64,000 nt of DNA, taken from positions 310,001 through 374,000 of the forward strand of contig NZ_RBLJ01000005.1 in assembly GCF_003634575.1 (NCBI RefSeq), given 5' to 3'. Below, one piece after another: positions 46,070 to 54,863 of the stretch (its first letter is position 1; each line of letters opens with the position of its first letter). This DNA comes from Photorhabdus asymbiotica (lineage in GTDB: Bacteria; Pseudomonadota; Gammaproteobacteria; Enterobacterales; Enterobacteriaceae). Both the position numbers and the translations under genes were made by a program. Under the pieces are notes generated by a model. That model was not told the origin of the DNA, searched no databases, and saw only the letters and a program-made list of their open reading frames with translations.

Positions 46070-49000
46070 TTACTTGCCACGAACTGGCAAGCCTATGCTA
46101 CGAACGCCATCCTGTGGCAGAACTAGCACAGCCACCGACCAAGCCGGCAACGTGACAGAACCATCCTCAGCTATTCTGATACCCGCCGCCAGAGAAGCAT
46201 TGCCCAGCTCGCCCTGAATATCATTCAACTTCAATCCCCTGACGTTAAGATCGCTCACAGTAGCAGTCTGCGACGCAGCATTAATCATCACCACCAAACC
46301 GTCAAACCGCAAATCTCGGTCATCGTCAGTAGTATTACCATCATCTATAGTCATCACGAATAGTCCAAGTTGCTGATTCGGCCCAACATTACGGAAATCA
46401 ACGCGTTGCTTAACCGATTTCCCATCGCCAAGAGTCATCAGTGGTGAAAATTGACGCAAGCGCAATAACTCCTGATAGAAGGATGTCATTTGTAACAACT
46501 CAGTTTGGCCCGGTTTATCCACCAGATTTTTCACTTGTTCAATTAATGCGTAATTTTCGCCGTCATCACGCCAACCGGGCATACCAACATCATAGTTGTT
46601 GTCCTGATAGGTGTAGCTGACACGATTAAACCAATCACCTGCATTGTAAGAATCACGAGTAAAAGACTTAGAGCGTAGTAGCTCTGATCCATGTTGCGCA
46701 AACGCCAGCCCCTGTCCCAGGAACGTAGTAGCTAGGGATATTGCCTGCATACGAACCCGTGTCGCCAAATTCGCCTCACGTGCGGCTTTGTAGCTGATGA
46801 TGTCCCACAGTGTCTGATTATCGTGTTTAGACACATAATTGATCACTTCGGTTGGGTCAGCGGCATAACCAGCTATAGCCCCTTTATAATCAATTTCTCT
46901 ACCAGTTTTCACCGCGCCATCTTTATTAATCAGCACAAAATCAGCCAAATTACCCGCCATACCAAGACGTACCAGATCCGCCAGATGACGCACCTCATCA
47001 GCATTTAACCAAGTCATTTCGTTCGGTAGTGTGCCCGCACCGTTACCCACACCTTGGTTAATCCGAATACTATTAGCGGAATCAAATGGACCCCCCCCCT
47101 GTACTGCGTCGCGCAGTCGATCAGAAAAAGTGCCTATCCCAGAACCTTTAAGATTAATTTGAGAAGCAATCTCGAAACGGTCATCCTGCCCAGAGTTCCA
47201 ACCTTCACCCAGAAAGTAGACCGATGGGTTAATCATTCGTACCTTTGCCAACGCCGACAAGATTTGTGCTTTAGGATGGAAACCCATAAGGTCAAATCGA
47301 AATGCGTCGATTTTATAGTCCTTAACCCAAGTTACCAAAGAGTCTTCAATGAGCTTAGCGAACATACGGTGTTCCGGCGCGGTATCGTGACAACAGGTAT
47401 TGGATTCAACGTTACCGCTAATTTCATTTAGGCGATGATAATACCAGGGGACTATCTTATCCAACACGGAGGATCTATCTGTTGGACCCGCTGCATCAGT
47501 GTGGTTGTACGCGACATCCATGATCACATTCATCCCCAGCTGTTGCTTGATAGCTTGGACCATTGCGCGAAACTCTTTTATGCGTACTGAACCTTCAGCA
47601 TCAGTGGCATAAGAACCTTCCGGCACCGAGTAATGGAACGGATCGTAGCCCCAGTTATAGGAGTCAGTTTCTGCAATCATTGCATTAAGTTCTTGTACCT
47701 GCGGGTTATTAGCGCTGTCACCATTCTTGAGTTCCTGTAACACTTCGCCCACAGTCTGTAAGCCATTACAGTAATCAGCAAAACGGCTGTTCCTCACCAT
47801 GGCATTGACCTGACATAAACGACTGAATGGGTGATTAAGATCAGCTACTTGGTTGCTGAACTCATTAATGGAAGCCACATCAAATACGGGTAATAGTTCC
47901 ATATGAGTAACCCCTGCCTGACTCAGCGCCTTGAGATGTTTGAACATATCACTGTTATTCGCTGTCAGAGCCAGGTATTTACCCCGCCAAGCTTCCGGTA
48001 CTGTGCTGTCTGCAATGGAGAGATCTCGGACATGAGATTCGTATATAGTCATACGCGCAATATCCGCTTGTGTACTTTGCGAACGCGGCATAATCAAGCT
48101 ATCCCAGTTCTGCGGTTTTAACGCTTCATCATCCAAGTTAATTACTTGACTGTATTCCGAATTGGTAGACAAGCTGTGGGAATAGGGATCAGTAACTTCA
48201 TAATGCTCCACGTTGCGAGAACGTGGATGGTACACCGTTAGAGCATAGCGGTAGTAAGCCCCGATCAAATCCTTATCGCCTTGCCATGACCAAGAACCAC
48301 TAGCAGGATTACGGTTCATTGCATAGTTAGCAATTACCTGTTTATCTGTATCGTAGATAACCAATGCTACCTGTTGAGCCGTCGGAGCCCATAAGTGAAA
48401 AGTAACACCTGATCCGCTGACCAATGCACCATACTCGAGTGTATCAGCAGCATTAGCAAAACGATCATCTAATACACCAGCCGTTTGTACTTGAGTAGCT
48501 GATAATAGTAAGCCCTCTTTGTTGGTCGCCAACGCCACCAAATCACCGGTAAGTAACTTATCGACATCCGTATCCGCAGGCAAACGAAATGCGGTTAACT
48601 TCGTCAAATGGGGGAACCGCTCAGCTGTCTTCTGGCTTAAAGTCGTCGGTGTTAACGTCAGATAGCTATCAGTGAAGTTTCCTTCGTCATCAGCTCCTAC
48701 CTTGTCGTTCCGGTTATGATACAAACGGACATAAGGCTTATCTGCTCCGCCGGACCACAGCAATGTTTGCTTATCGACCCAATGCGCCGAAGCCTGAGAA
48801 ACGCCGAATACGGAATTAAAAGCTTCCGCACGACTACCGTAGATCTGATTACTGCCTGGTATCACAGAGATGGTACGGTTACTGAAATCGGAGAAGGAAA
48901 TTTTCAGGTCATTGTCGATCAATTTAGTGTTGTTACCATCACGCACGATAAAATTAATACAACCCTCGTTCTTAGTTAATGGTACTACCCAGTAAGGCCC

Positions 49001-49342
49001 ATAACTATCGCTACCAGTGGGAACTATACTGGTATCGTTCCAATTTAATGAAGGGAAAGCCAAAGAATCACAGCTTTCATCATTCCATAAGTACAGGCTG
49101 TTAGTACTGTAATCACGATCTGTTGTCGGGTTGTTTTTGTTTAATGCGGCTATGTCCACTAGATGGATCACTGCCTGTAAATCGCCGGCACGGGCAGCTT
49201 CACCCGGTATTTTAATAGGGAGATGCGCCATTGGCTCTTTCGGGGGATTGGGTGAAGGGCCATTGCTATCACAGCCTGACAGTAAAACAAATGTACCGCT
49301 TAATAGGGCCCGGTAAGCCTTTTTACCGAAGTGAGCTACCAT
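46070..49342 (-). CDS. pulA: Pullulanase, surface or periplasmic lipoprotein
   Basis: This 1090-residue GH13 debranching enzyme cleaves alpha-1,6 links in pullulan, starch or glycogen. The N-terminus (YRALLSGTFVLLSGCDSNG) is a lipoprotein signal with lipobox LSGC and Asp at +2, as in Klebsiella PulA. Accessory beta domains follow: a pullulanase-type carbohydrate-binding region and a CBM48-like segment around HLWAPTAQQVALVIYD. The catalytic residues lie near Asp683 (FRFDLMGF), Glu711 (FLGEGWNSG) and Asp841 (SKHDNQTLWD). It stands alone, and no type II secretion genes are in the window. Confidence 0.9.
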   Translation of the reverse strand: MVAHFGKKAYRALLSGTFVLLSGCDSNGPSPNPPKEPMAHLPIKIPGEAARAGDLQAVIHLVDIAALNKNNPTTDRDYSTNSLYLWNDESCDSLAFPSLNWNDTSIVPTGSDSYGPYWVVPLTKNEGCINFIVRDGNNTKLIDNDLKISFSDFSNRTISVIPGSNQIYGSRAEAFNSVFGVSQASAHWVDKQTLLWSGGADKPYVRLYHNRNDKVGADDEGNFTDSYLTLTPTTLSQKTAERFPHLTKLTAFRLPADTDVDKLLTGDLVALATNKEGLLLSATQVQTAGVLDDRFANAADTLEYGALVSGSGVTFHLWAPTAQQVALVIYDTDKQVIANYAMNRNPASGSWSWQGDKDLIGAYYRYALTVYHPRSRNVEHYEVTDPYSHSLSTNSEYSQVINLDDEALKPQNWDSLIMPRSQSTQADIARMTIYESHVRDLSIADSTVPEAWRGKYLALTANNSDMFKHLKALSQAGVTHMELLPVFDVASINEFSNQVADLNHPFSRLCQVNAMVRNSRFADYCNGLQTVGEVLQELKNGDSANNPQVQELNAMIAETDSYNWGYDPFHYSVPEGSYATDAEGSVRIKEFRAMVQAIKQQLGMNVIMDVAYNHTDAAGPTDRSSVLDKIVPWYYHRLNEISGNVESNTCCHDTAPEHRMFAKLIEDSLVTWVKDYKIDAFRFDLMGFHPKAQILSALAKVRMINPSVYFLGEGWNSGQDDRFEIASQINLKGSGIGTFSDRLRDAVQGGGPFDSANSIRINQGVGNGAGTLPNEMTWLNADEVRHLADLVRLGMAGNLADFVLINKDGAVKTGREIDYKGAIAGYAADPTEVINYVSKHDNQTLWDIISYKAAREANLATRVRMQAISLATTFLGQGLAFAQHGSELLRSKSFTRDSYNAGDWFNRVSYTYQDNNYDVGMPGWRDDGENYALIEQVKNLVDKPGQTELLQMTSFYQELLRLRQFSPLMTLGDGKSVKQRVDFRNVGPNQQLGLFVMTIDDGNTTDDDRDLRFDGLVVMINAASQTATVSDLNVRGLKLNDIQGELGNASLAAGIRIAEDGSVTLPAWSVAVLVLPQDGVRSIGLPVRGK

Positions 49343-49737
49343 AATCAGACCTTTATAATTGAAAGAAATTAGCGCCGATATTATTGTTAATACAACGAAG
49401 AGGAAATATTAAATAATGTCTCAAATAAAGCAGCATCATCCTAATTTTGATACTAAGGGGAGTAGAAGGCAGGAGGAGGGGCATTTTCGTGATATTGCGC
49501 ACGATAATAATGTAATAATCTTTTATTACATAAGCTCGAAGTAAATTGCATAAAACACAGAAGAATTATTTTATATCTGACATTAATAGAGAATGTCGTC
49601 AGGCATTCTCTATTAAATTTATCCAAAATAAAGGCAAAATTTATCTTAAACAATTAATTCTAACCTATCACTAACTCTATTTATGAATCTTCCCAGTTAA
49701 TGACTTCTGCCATGACCAAATGCAAATGTAAAATCTG
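49343..49737. other. Intergenic region upstream of the pullulanase gene
   Basis: It includes the pullulanase promoter. A short frame at 49453-49653 has no family features and is not called. Confidence 0.4.
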
Positions 49738-50321
49738 TTACCTAAAAAACTTCAACATTCCATGCTTAAATGTTTCAGCTGGGACAATTTTAGTATGATA
49801 ACCAAAGTTATTTCTTATGAATCCTGAAACTGGCAATAAACGCCCTACAGATGGCCTATAATGACCAGAATGATTCACTAAATACACCGCGTCCCTATAT
49901 CGATACATATAACCAGCACTAATGACGCGACTCCCTCCCGCCTCTTTCGCTAAGACCGGGTGAGAAAGCATCTTAGGATTAACCTTTTTACTGATACTCC
50001 CGATAGCCAGTTTTCCTTCCACATTAAAGATAAATTTATGTGATTTGGTTGTGTCAGACAAAATATCTAGATCTCTGGTCTGCGTAATCACCCGTATATA
50101 CCCAATAGATTTCGAGTTGCAGCGCGACGGCAAGTGAACGAATCCCCAGGAGCATAGATAACTATGTGACTGGGGTGAGTGAAAGCAGCCAACAAAGCAG
50201 CAACTTGAAGGATGAAGGGTATAGATGCATCGTCATAACGTCGCGCCCAACCAGCTAAGTTTTCTTCCATATCAAATAGATTTAGTTTGGTATTTCTCAA
50301 ATCACCTATGCCTTCAGTCAT
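49738..50321 (-). pseudogene. Small gene with SGHYRPS motif interrupted by ERIC 6
   Basis: The 5-prime part starts at 50321 (MTEGIGDLRNTKLNLFDMEE) and the 3-prime part carries HPVLAKEAGGSRVISAGYMY, then VYLVNHSGHYRPSVGRLLP. ERIC element 6 lies between them. Removing 125 bases (element core plus one TA) fuses YDDASI to RVITQTRD in one 152-residue frame. The V-N-H/N-x-S-G-H-Y-x-P pattern is reminiscent of C-terminal domains attached to polymorphic toxins or of small orphan effector-like proteins, but I cannot assign a function. The gene is presumably inactive. Confidence 0.6.
50097..50223. repeat. ERIC element 6 (127 bp), inside the SGHYRPS gene
   Basis: This full-length element is bounded by TATACCC and GGGTATA, with core CCCCAGGAGCATAG / GACTGGGGTGAG. 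It disrupts the minus-strand gene described at 49738-50321. Confidence 0.92.
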
Positions 50322-50863
50322 CCATAACTCTCCAACTGTGTTTTGTTTAACATGTTAATAGATCCTCAAATGATTTTGATTTCTCATCTTCCAGATTGCT
50401 ACTTTGCTACCAAGCAGTGAAGCCATCTTTATGGCTCATAGTTATTTTCCAATAGGTGACACTCCGCAATAAAATATTTCTTTGTTATTTCGGATTTGTC
50501 AGTTAACGGAGCACTTTTAGATGTTAAAGAAATAGTTTAGATATGAAACAAACCACATTATTTTGATAAGGACTTTAAATATAACACAAGAGAGATTTTA
50601 TTTTTTTGGATAACACCATGAAGTTTATATTAATCATTGAAATAAATATGTTCGATGTTATATACATCGAACATATTTAAATTAAATCTATTTAATAATC
50701 ACATAAACACAATGATATTAATTAATCATTATAAAAAAACCAATTAAAAATAAAACTCATTAGATATGACTTTTCAATTATTAACCATGCAAAAATATAT
50801 AATTACGGGATATATTAAACCCGGCTTTATATCCATTATATTAATTACATGACAATATTTTTA
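50322..50863. other. AT-rich intergenic region with a perfect inverted repeat
   Basis: No gene was found. The region includes a strong palindrome at 50644-50680, described separately, and a degraded ERIC-like trace near 50390-50440. Confidence 0.45.
50644..50680. repeat. Perfect 16-bp inverted repeat
   Basis: TAAATATGTTCGATGT and its exact complement ACATCGAACATATTTA flank a 5-base centre (TATAT). It lies about 180 bases downstream of the GlcG/HbpS-like gene and is not followed by a T run. It could be a terminator-like hairpin or an operator. Confidence 0.7.
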
Positions 50864-51352
50864 TTACAATTCCGATGAAACCTTTTGAATTGCATCAAGA
50901 GCACACTGTTGATCTAAAGAGCCACTTGGTGCACCACCAATACCAATAGCACCAATCACCTCATCACCAGATTTAACCGGAACACCACCAGCTAACAGTA
51001 GAAAACCGGGAATATCCCCTAAATACTGAGCACCAAGATTTGATTGTGCGGTTTTCATTACATCTTCTGACGTTCTCTGGGTAGATAATGCGGTATAAGC
51101 TTTCATTTTGCTCGCCTCAACAGTATGCAATCCAGCTTTATCCATACGCTGAACGGCTTTCAAGACCCCACTTTTATCAACAACAGCAACCGTCACGTTA
51201 TAATTACTCGATTTACAAGATTGAATTGCCTCAGAAGCTAATTTATTCGCTAACTCAAGGGTAATATTACGTTCAGTAATTAGTGATGAGGCAAAAGCGG
51301 ATTGAGCGAATAAACCTGCTGCCAGGATAGTATAGAAAAGAGAATGTTTCAT
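50864..51352 (-). CDS. Exported GlcG/HbpS-family (DUF336) protein
   Basis: The 162-residue protein starts at 51352 (GAGG six bases upstream) with a Sec signal peptide cleaved after QSAFA. The mature part is a single GlcG/HbpS domain: LELANKLASEAIQSCKSS, VTVAVVDKSGVLKAVQRMD, KMKAYTALS and FLLLAGGVPVKSGDEVIGAIG. Streptomyces HbpS binds haem outside the cell and modulates the SenS/SenR two-component system. Here a sensor kinase and response regulator lie immediately upstream on the same strand, so a similar sensing role is inferred. Confidence 0.82.
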   Translation of the reverse strand: MKHSLFYTILAAGLFAQSAFASSLITERNITLELANKLASEAIQSCKSSNYNVTVAVVDKSGVLKAVQRMDKAGLHTVEASKMKAYTALSTQRTSEDVMKTAQSNLGAQYLGDIPGFLLLAGGVPVKSGDEVIGAIGIGGAPSGSLDQQCALDAIQKVSSEL

Positions 51353-51452
51353 AGTAAACCTCATTAAGTTGGTAAATTATCCTCTACTAACTTAATGAGA
51401 TTTATAGACTGCATCTATTAGGTCGATTACTTATCAAACTTGGTAGAAATAC

Positions 51453-52082
51453 TTAATCACAAAATGATAATGATTTAAGTAATTCATACTCTTTTACTAA
51501 TTGTGGTAAAGAATGTATATCTAATTTATGAAATATATTGGCACGATGAACTTCGATTGTACGTGGTGATAATGCCAATTGTTGGGCAATTTGCTTACTG
51601 GTTTTGCCTTCCAAAATAATTTTCATCACTTCACTTTCACGATCAGATAATTGGCTGAATTTGACTTTCAATTGTTCGTATACCTGATGCTGCTTAAATA
51701 TTTTTTGATGAAATGATAATGCATTTGAAACTGTTTCAATCAATAAATCTGCATCAATAGGCTTGGTTAAGAATTCAAAAGCACCATTTTTAAAAGCACG
51801 GCGACAAATATCAATATTGCCATGCCCTGTCATGATAATGACTGGCAACGTATTGTTGAGTTTCAGAAGATCATCCTGCAATGTCAATCCAGGTTTTCCC
51901 GGCATACGAATGTCCAATAAGATACATCCCTGAAGCTCTGAGATATTTTTCTTATTAATTACATCAAGAAATTCTTGAGCACCAGGAAATGAAACTACTG
52001 ACCAATTCATAGTTTCCAATAAAATAGATAATGAATCACGGATCGCTTCATCATCATCAATAAGATAAATCATTTCCGCCAT
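51453..52082 (-). CDS. FixJ/NarL-type response regulator
   Basis: This 209-residue regulator has an N-terminal receiver domain (acidic DDDE pocket near residue 9, phospho-acceptor Asp in LLDIRMPGKPG, conserved Thr in MTGHG, Lys in FLTKPID) and a C-terminal LuxR-type helix-turn-helix (LSDRESEVMKIILEGKTSKQ, then LSPRTIEVHRANIFHKL). The LTKPxD and KxSKQIA patterns place it in the FixJ group. Its start overlaps the kinase stop by one base, so the two are coupled. Its regulon is unknown; the GlcG/HbpS-like gene 100 bases downstream is a candidate. Confidence 0.92.
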   Translation of the reverse strand: MAEMIYLIDDDEAIRDSLSILLETMNWSVVSFPGAQEFLDVINKKNISELQGCILLDIRMPGKPGLTLQDDLLKLNNTLPVIIMTGHGNIDICRRAFKNGAFEFLTKPIDADLLIETVSNALSFHQKIFKQHQVYEQLKVKFSQLSDRESEVMKIILEGKTSKQIAQQLALSPRTIEVHRANIFHKLDIHSLPQLVKEYELLKSLSFCD

Positions 52083-53446
52083 TATTCCTCCTTACCTTTC
52101 TTAGCTGGTAATAAAATAATAAAACGAGCACCGCCTGTCTCACAATTTTCAGCGCTAATATCCCCACCAAGTTTCTGAACTAATGTCTCCGTTAAAGTCA
52201 TTCCCAATCCCATACCCTGCTGGCGTGTTGTAAAGAATGGAATAAATACGTTCTTTAAGGCTTCATTGCTTAATCCAGGACCGCCATCTGTTATCACAAT
52301 TTTTATCATTTCATCAGCATAGGTGATATCAATACAGATCCAATTTTTATGCTCAGCCTGATTTTTTTCTTGCTGTGCCTGAATTGCATTGCTTATTAGA
52401 TTGTGAAATATCTGTTCAATCCATAATGGATCAGAAAATATCATTGGCAAATCATCGCAAACATGTTTTATGACTTTTATTTTCCCCGTTTTAATTTCAT
52501 TTTCGAGTAACGTTTCAACCCGAATTAATATCGATAGGATATTAACAGGCTGTAAAATAGTACTGCCAGTCGTCAGTTTCTCGTGATATTGCGTTAATAA
52601 ATTTGCGATGCGTTGAGTTTGCAAAATTGATGAATCCAATACTGAAATAACTTTATCATATTGCTGCTTTTTGATTAGTCTCAACGCACTTTGGTTATAG
52701 CTCATAATCGCAGTTAAAGGCTGGTTTAACTCATGAACGATACCTGTTGCCACTTCATCTATCGTATTCAGGCGAGTGAACTCAAAGAAATGTGCTCGTA
52801 AATCAGAAACCTTTCTCAATCTTCTATTTTTCTGAATTAAAAAGATAAAACAGATAATCACTGCCCATAAAAAACTGAGACAAGTAATATAACCCCATGG
52901 CAGTTGCGACCATTGTTGATCATTACTCGCTTTGAGCACAAAAGGCTGAAAACGACTAGTCAGCTTTTTCTCCCAATGCCAAAAATACGGCCCTTCCTCC
53001 AGCCCCCATCTAATCAATGGGCGATTATTCCAATCTAATTGTACCGATCGAAATTGTGACAATAATGATAAATTTTTCATCAGAATATTAAGATCAATCA
53101 ATAATCGGATACTATTGCGTGTACTATTAAGCCAATATCTTCCCTCTTCCGCTTCACTGATCATAGGGAAAATTAATACATGCACTGGAATCTCTTGTAA
53201 TCCGATAATTTGCGGAAAATTTTCCTGTAACTGCTTTAATCCGATATTAGCATCCATAAGCGAAACAATAGCATCATGCTGTGCCAGCTTTTCGCTCAAC
53301 TCTCGATAAAGGATATTAAATGAAACCGTTTGCTGTTGATAATTTTGATCCAATGAATGATTAATCATTCCCCAAGCAGTCAAAGCTGTTAACACCATCC
53401 ACGCAAAAAAATGCCACATATGATTACCTGAAAGGATATCTTTCAT
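52082..53446 (-). CDS. Membrane sensor histidine kinase
   Basis: This 454-residue kinase has a first membrane helix (WHFFAWMVLTALTAWGMI, residues about 11-28), a periplasmic region of about 165 residues, a second helix (YITCLSFLWAVIICFIFLI), then the dimerisation domain with the phospho-acceptor His in GIVHELNQPLTAIMSY. The ATPase domain shows the N box FHNLISNAIQA, G1 ITDGGPGLS and G2 QGMGLGMTL. The periplasmic region shows no recognised PAS or Cache motif. It pairs with the coupled FixJ-type regulator. The HELNQPLTAI box is typical of DctB/FixL-like kinases. Confidence 0.9.
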   Translation of the reverse strand: MKDILSGNHMWHFFAWMVLTALTAWGMINHSLDQNYQQQTVSFNILYRELSEKLAQHDAIVSLMDANIGLKQLQENFPQIIGLQEIPVHVLIFPMISEAEEGRYWLNSTRNSIRLLIDLNILMKNLSLLSQFRSVQLDWNNRPLIRWGLEEGPYFWHWEKKLTSRFQPFVLKASNDQQWSQLPWGYITCLSFLWAVIICFIFLIQKNRRLRKVSDLRAHFFEFTRLNTIDEVATGIVHELNQPLTAIMSYNQSALRLIKKQQYDKVISVLDSSILQTQRIANLLTQYHEKLTTGSTILQPVNILSILIRVETLLENEIKTGKIKVIKHVCDDLPMIFSDPLWIEQIFHNLISNAIQAQQEKNQAEHKNWICIDITYADEMIKIVITDGGPGLSNEALKNVFIPFFTTRQQGMGLGMTLTETLVQKLGGDISAENCETGGARFIILLPAKKGKEE

Positions 53447-53766
53447 GACGTTGAAAGACGTAAATAAGAATATATAAGGAAATGGCTATCAGATTCCAGC
53501 GCTGGATTAACCTTATGCATTTTCCCTACACACTTTTCAACCTAAGATAAACATTGGCTACAGGGAAAAGACGAGTATTTACGAAGATTCCCGCTAAACA
53601 ATTGCAGGTAATTAGAATTCTATTTAGTGAATCAGCTAGATGAAATGATTCTCGTTCAATAAATTATCAAATGAAATCCTAAAAAACACTAATTTTATCA
53701 AAAAGTTAGAAAATAACTCCATAATTATTCCATATTTGACCAGAAAAAACGCTTTACAATCGATAG

Positions 53767-53781
53767 TGATAATTATTATCA
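53767..53781. promoter_or_regulatory. Perfect Fur box of ryhB
   Basis: TGATAATTATTATCA is an exact 7-1-7 Fur consensus. It overlaps the probable -10 region of ryhB (TTTACA at 53753, TATCAT at 53777), so Fur-iron would block transcription, as in E. coli. Confidence 0.88.
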
Positions 53782-53789
53782 TTCGTATC

Positions 53790-53888
53790 GCTTTCAGATG
53801 AACCACCTTCAGGGTACATATGAAAGCACGACATTGCTCACATTGCTTCCAGTGTTTACTTTAGCCAGCCGGGTGCTGGCTTTTTTTT
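53790..53888 (+). ncRNA. ryhB: RyhB small RNA
   Basis: The stretch 53822-53880 is almost identical to the core and 3-prime half of E. coli RyhB: GAAAGCACGACATTGCTCAC, ATTGCTTCCAG, then the terminator GCCAGCCGGGTGCTGGC followed by T8. RyhB is the Hfq-dependent small RNA made under iron starvation that represses iron-using proteins. The 5-prime end (53790) is estimated from the promoter. Its neighbour is the pirin gene yhhW, as in E. coli, where ryhB lies near yhhW and yhhX. A 5-prime region differing from E. coli is present. Confidence 0.92.
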
Positions 53889-54005
53889 ATTGGACAAGTT
53901 CGATCATTATTCATTCAGAATATTTGAATAATAATGTTAGGTTTTTAAGCTTTTATGCTCTCTCTTCTCAACTAGACTGTAAAAAAATATTGAGGAGAAC
54001 TGAAT

Positions 54006-54815
54006 ATGATCCATTTACGCAAAGCATCAGATCGCGGTCATGCAAATCATGGATGGTTAGATAGCTGGCATACCTTCTCATTTGCCAACTACTACGACGC
54101 CAATTTTATGCGTTTCTCAGCGCTGAGAGTGATTAATGAAGATTTCATCAAAGCTGGTCAGGGTTTTGATCCCCATCCTCATAAAGATATGGAAATACTG
54201 ACCTATGTTCTTTCCGGTACAATTGAACATCAGGACAGCATGGGAAATAAAGAGCAGATATCCGCTGGTGAATTCCAAATTATGAGTGCCGGTACAGGTA
54301 TTCGTCATTCAGAATACAACCCAGACAGTGATAGCCAATTGCATCTATACCCTATGGATTTCAAGATGCATCGCGACGGCAAGGGAGCGAATCCCCGGGA
54401 GCATAGATAACTATGTGACCGGGGTGAGTGAGTGCAGGCAACTTGAAAGATGACGGGTATATATCAGATCTGGATTATTCCAGATAAAACAGGCTTAACA
54501 CCACGCTATGAACAACACCGTTTTGAGGATGTACAAGGCCGTCAGTTGATACTTTCTCCTGATGCCCGAGATGGCTCAATGAAGATATTCCAAGATATGA
54601 CCTTGTGGCGCTGGACACTTAAAAACAATGAAACTTCCGAATATGTTACAAAGAAAGACCGTCATATCTGGATACAAGTGGTACGTGGCAACGTCATTGT
54701 TAATGGTGTAAAAGCAACCACCAGCGATGGTCTGGCTATCCAGAATGCAACTAACCTTCAGCTCAGTGCCAATGATGACAGTGAAATACTGCTGTTTGAC
54801 CTTCCCCAAAGATAA
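54006..54815 (+). pseudogene. yhhW: Pirin-family quercetinase gene interrupted by ERIC 7
   Basis: Both halves match E. coli YhhW: the first contains GHANHGWLDSWHTFSFANYY, HPHKDMEILTYVL and AGTGIRHSEYN with the metal-binding His and Glu residues; the second begins QIWIIP and ends SEILLFDLP. ERIC element 7 separates LHLY from QIW. Removing 114 bases (112-bp shortened core plus one TA) restores a 231-residue frame, the E. coli length. In its present form translation stops at 54408-54410 inside the element, so the protein lacks its C-terminal cupin. Confidence 0.88.
54346..54461. repeat. ERIC element 7 (116 bp), inside yhhW
   Basis: The element runs from TATACCC to GGGTATA but lacks 11 bases (CCAACAAAGAG region) near its right end. 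Because the host gene sequence is known from E. coli, the duplication of a TA target dinucleotide can be read directly. Confidence 0.92.
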
Positions 54816-54824
54816 ATTCCACAT

Positions 54825-54850
54825 AAACCTCACCCATACGGATGAGGTTT
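54825..54850. terminator. Terminator between yhhW and pckA
   Basis: AAACCTCA and TGAGGTTT form an 8-bp stem between the convergent yhhW and pckA genes, 13 bases from the pckA stop. A short A/T tract flanks both sides. Confidence 0.75.
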
Positions 54851-54863
54851 ACAAAATTGACAA

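Noticed and set aside
49453-49653. 66-codon open frame on the minus strand
   Set aside because: AT-rich chance frame without ribosome-binding site or motifs.
50390-50440. An eighth ERIC element
   Set aside because: Only a faint resemblance (CTTCCAGATTGCTACTTTG) is visible. The boundaries and core are missing, so it is at most a degraded trace.
16837-54461. CRISPR array suggested by the repeated 127-bp units
   Set aside because: The repeats are dispersed over tens of kilobases, occur in both orientations and match ERIC. No regularly spaced short repeats exist in the window.
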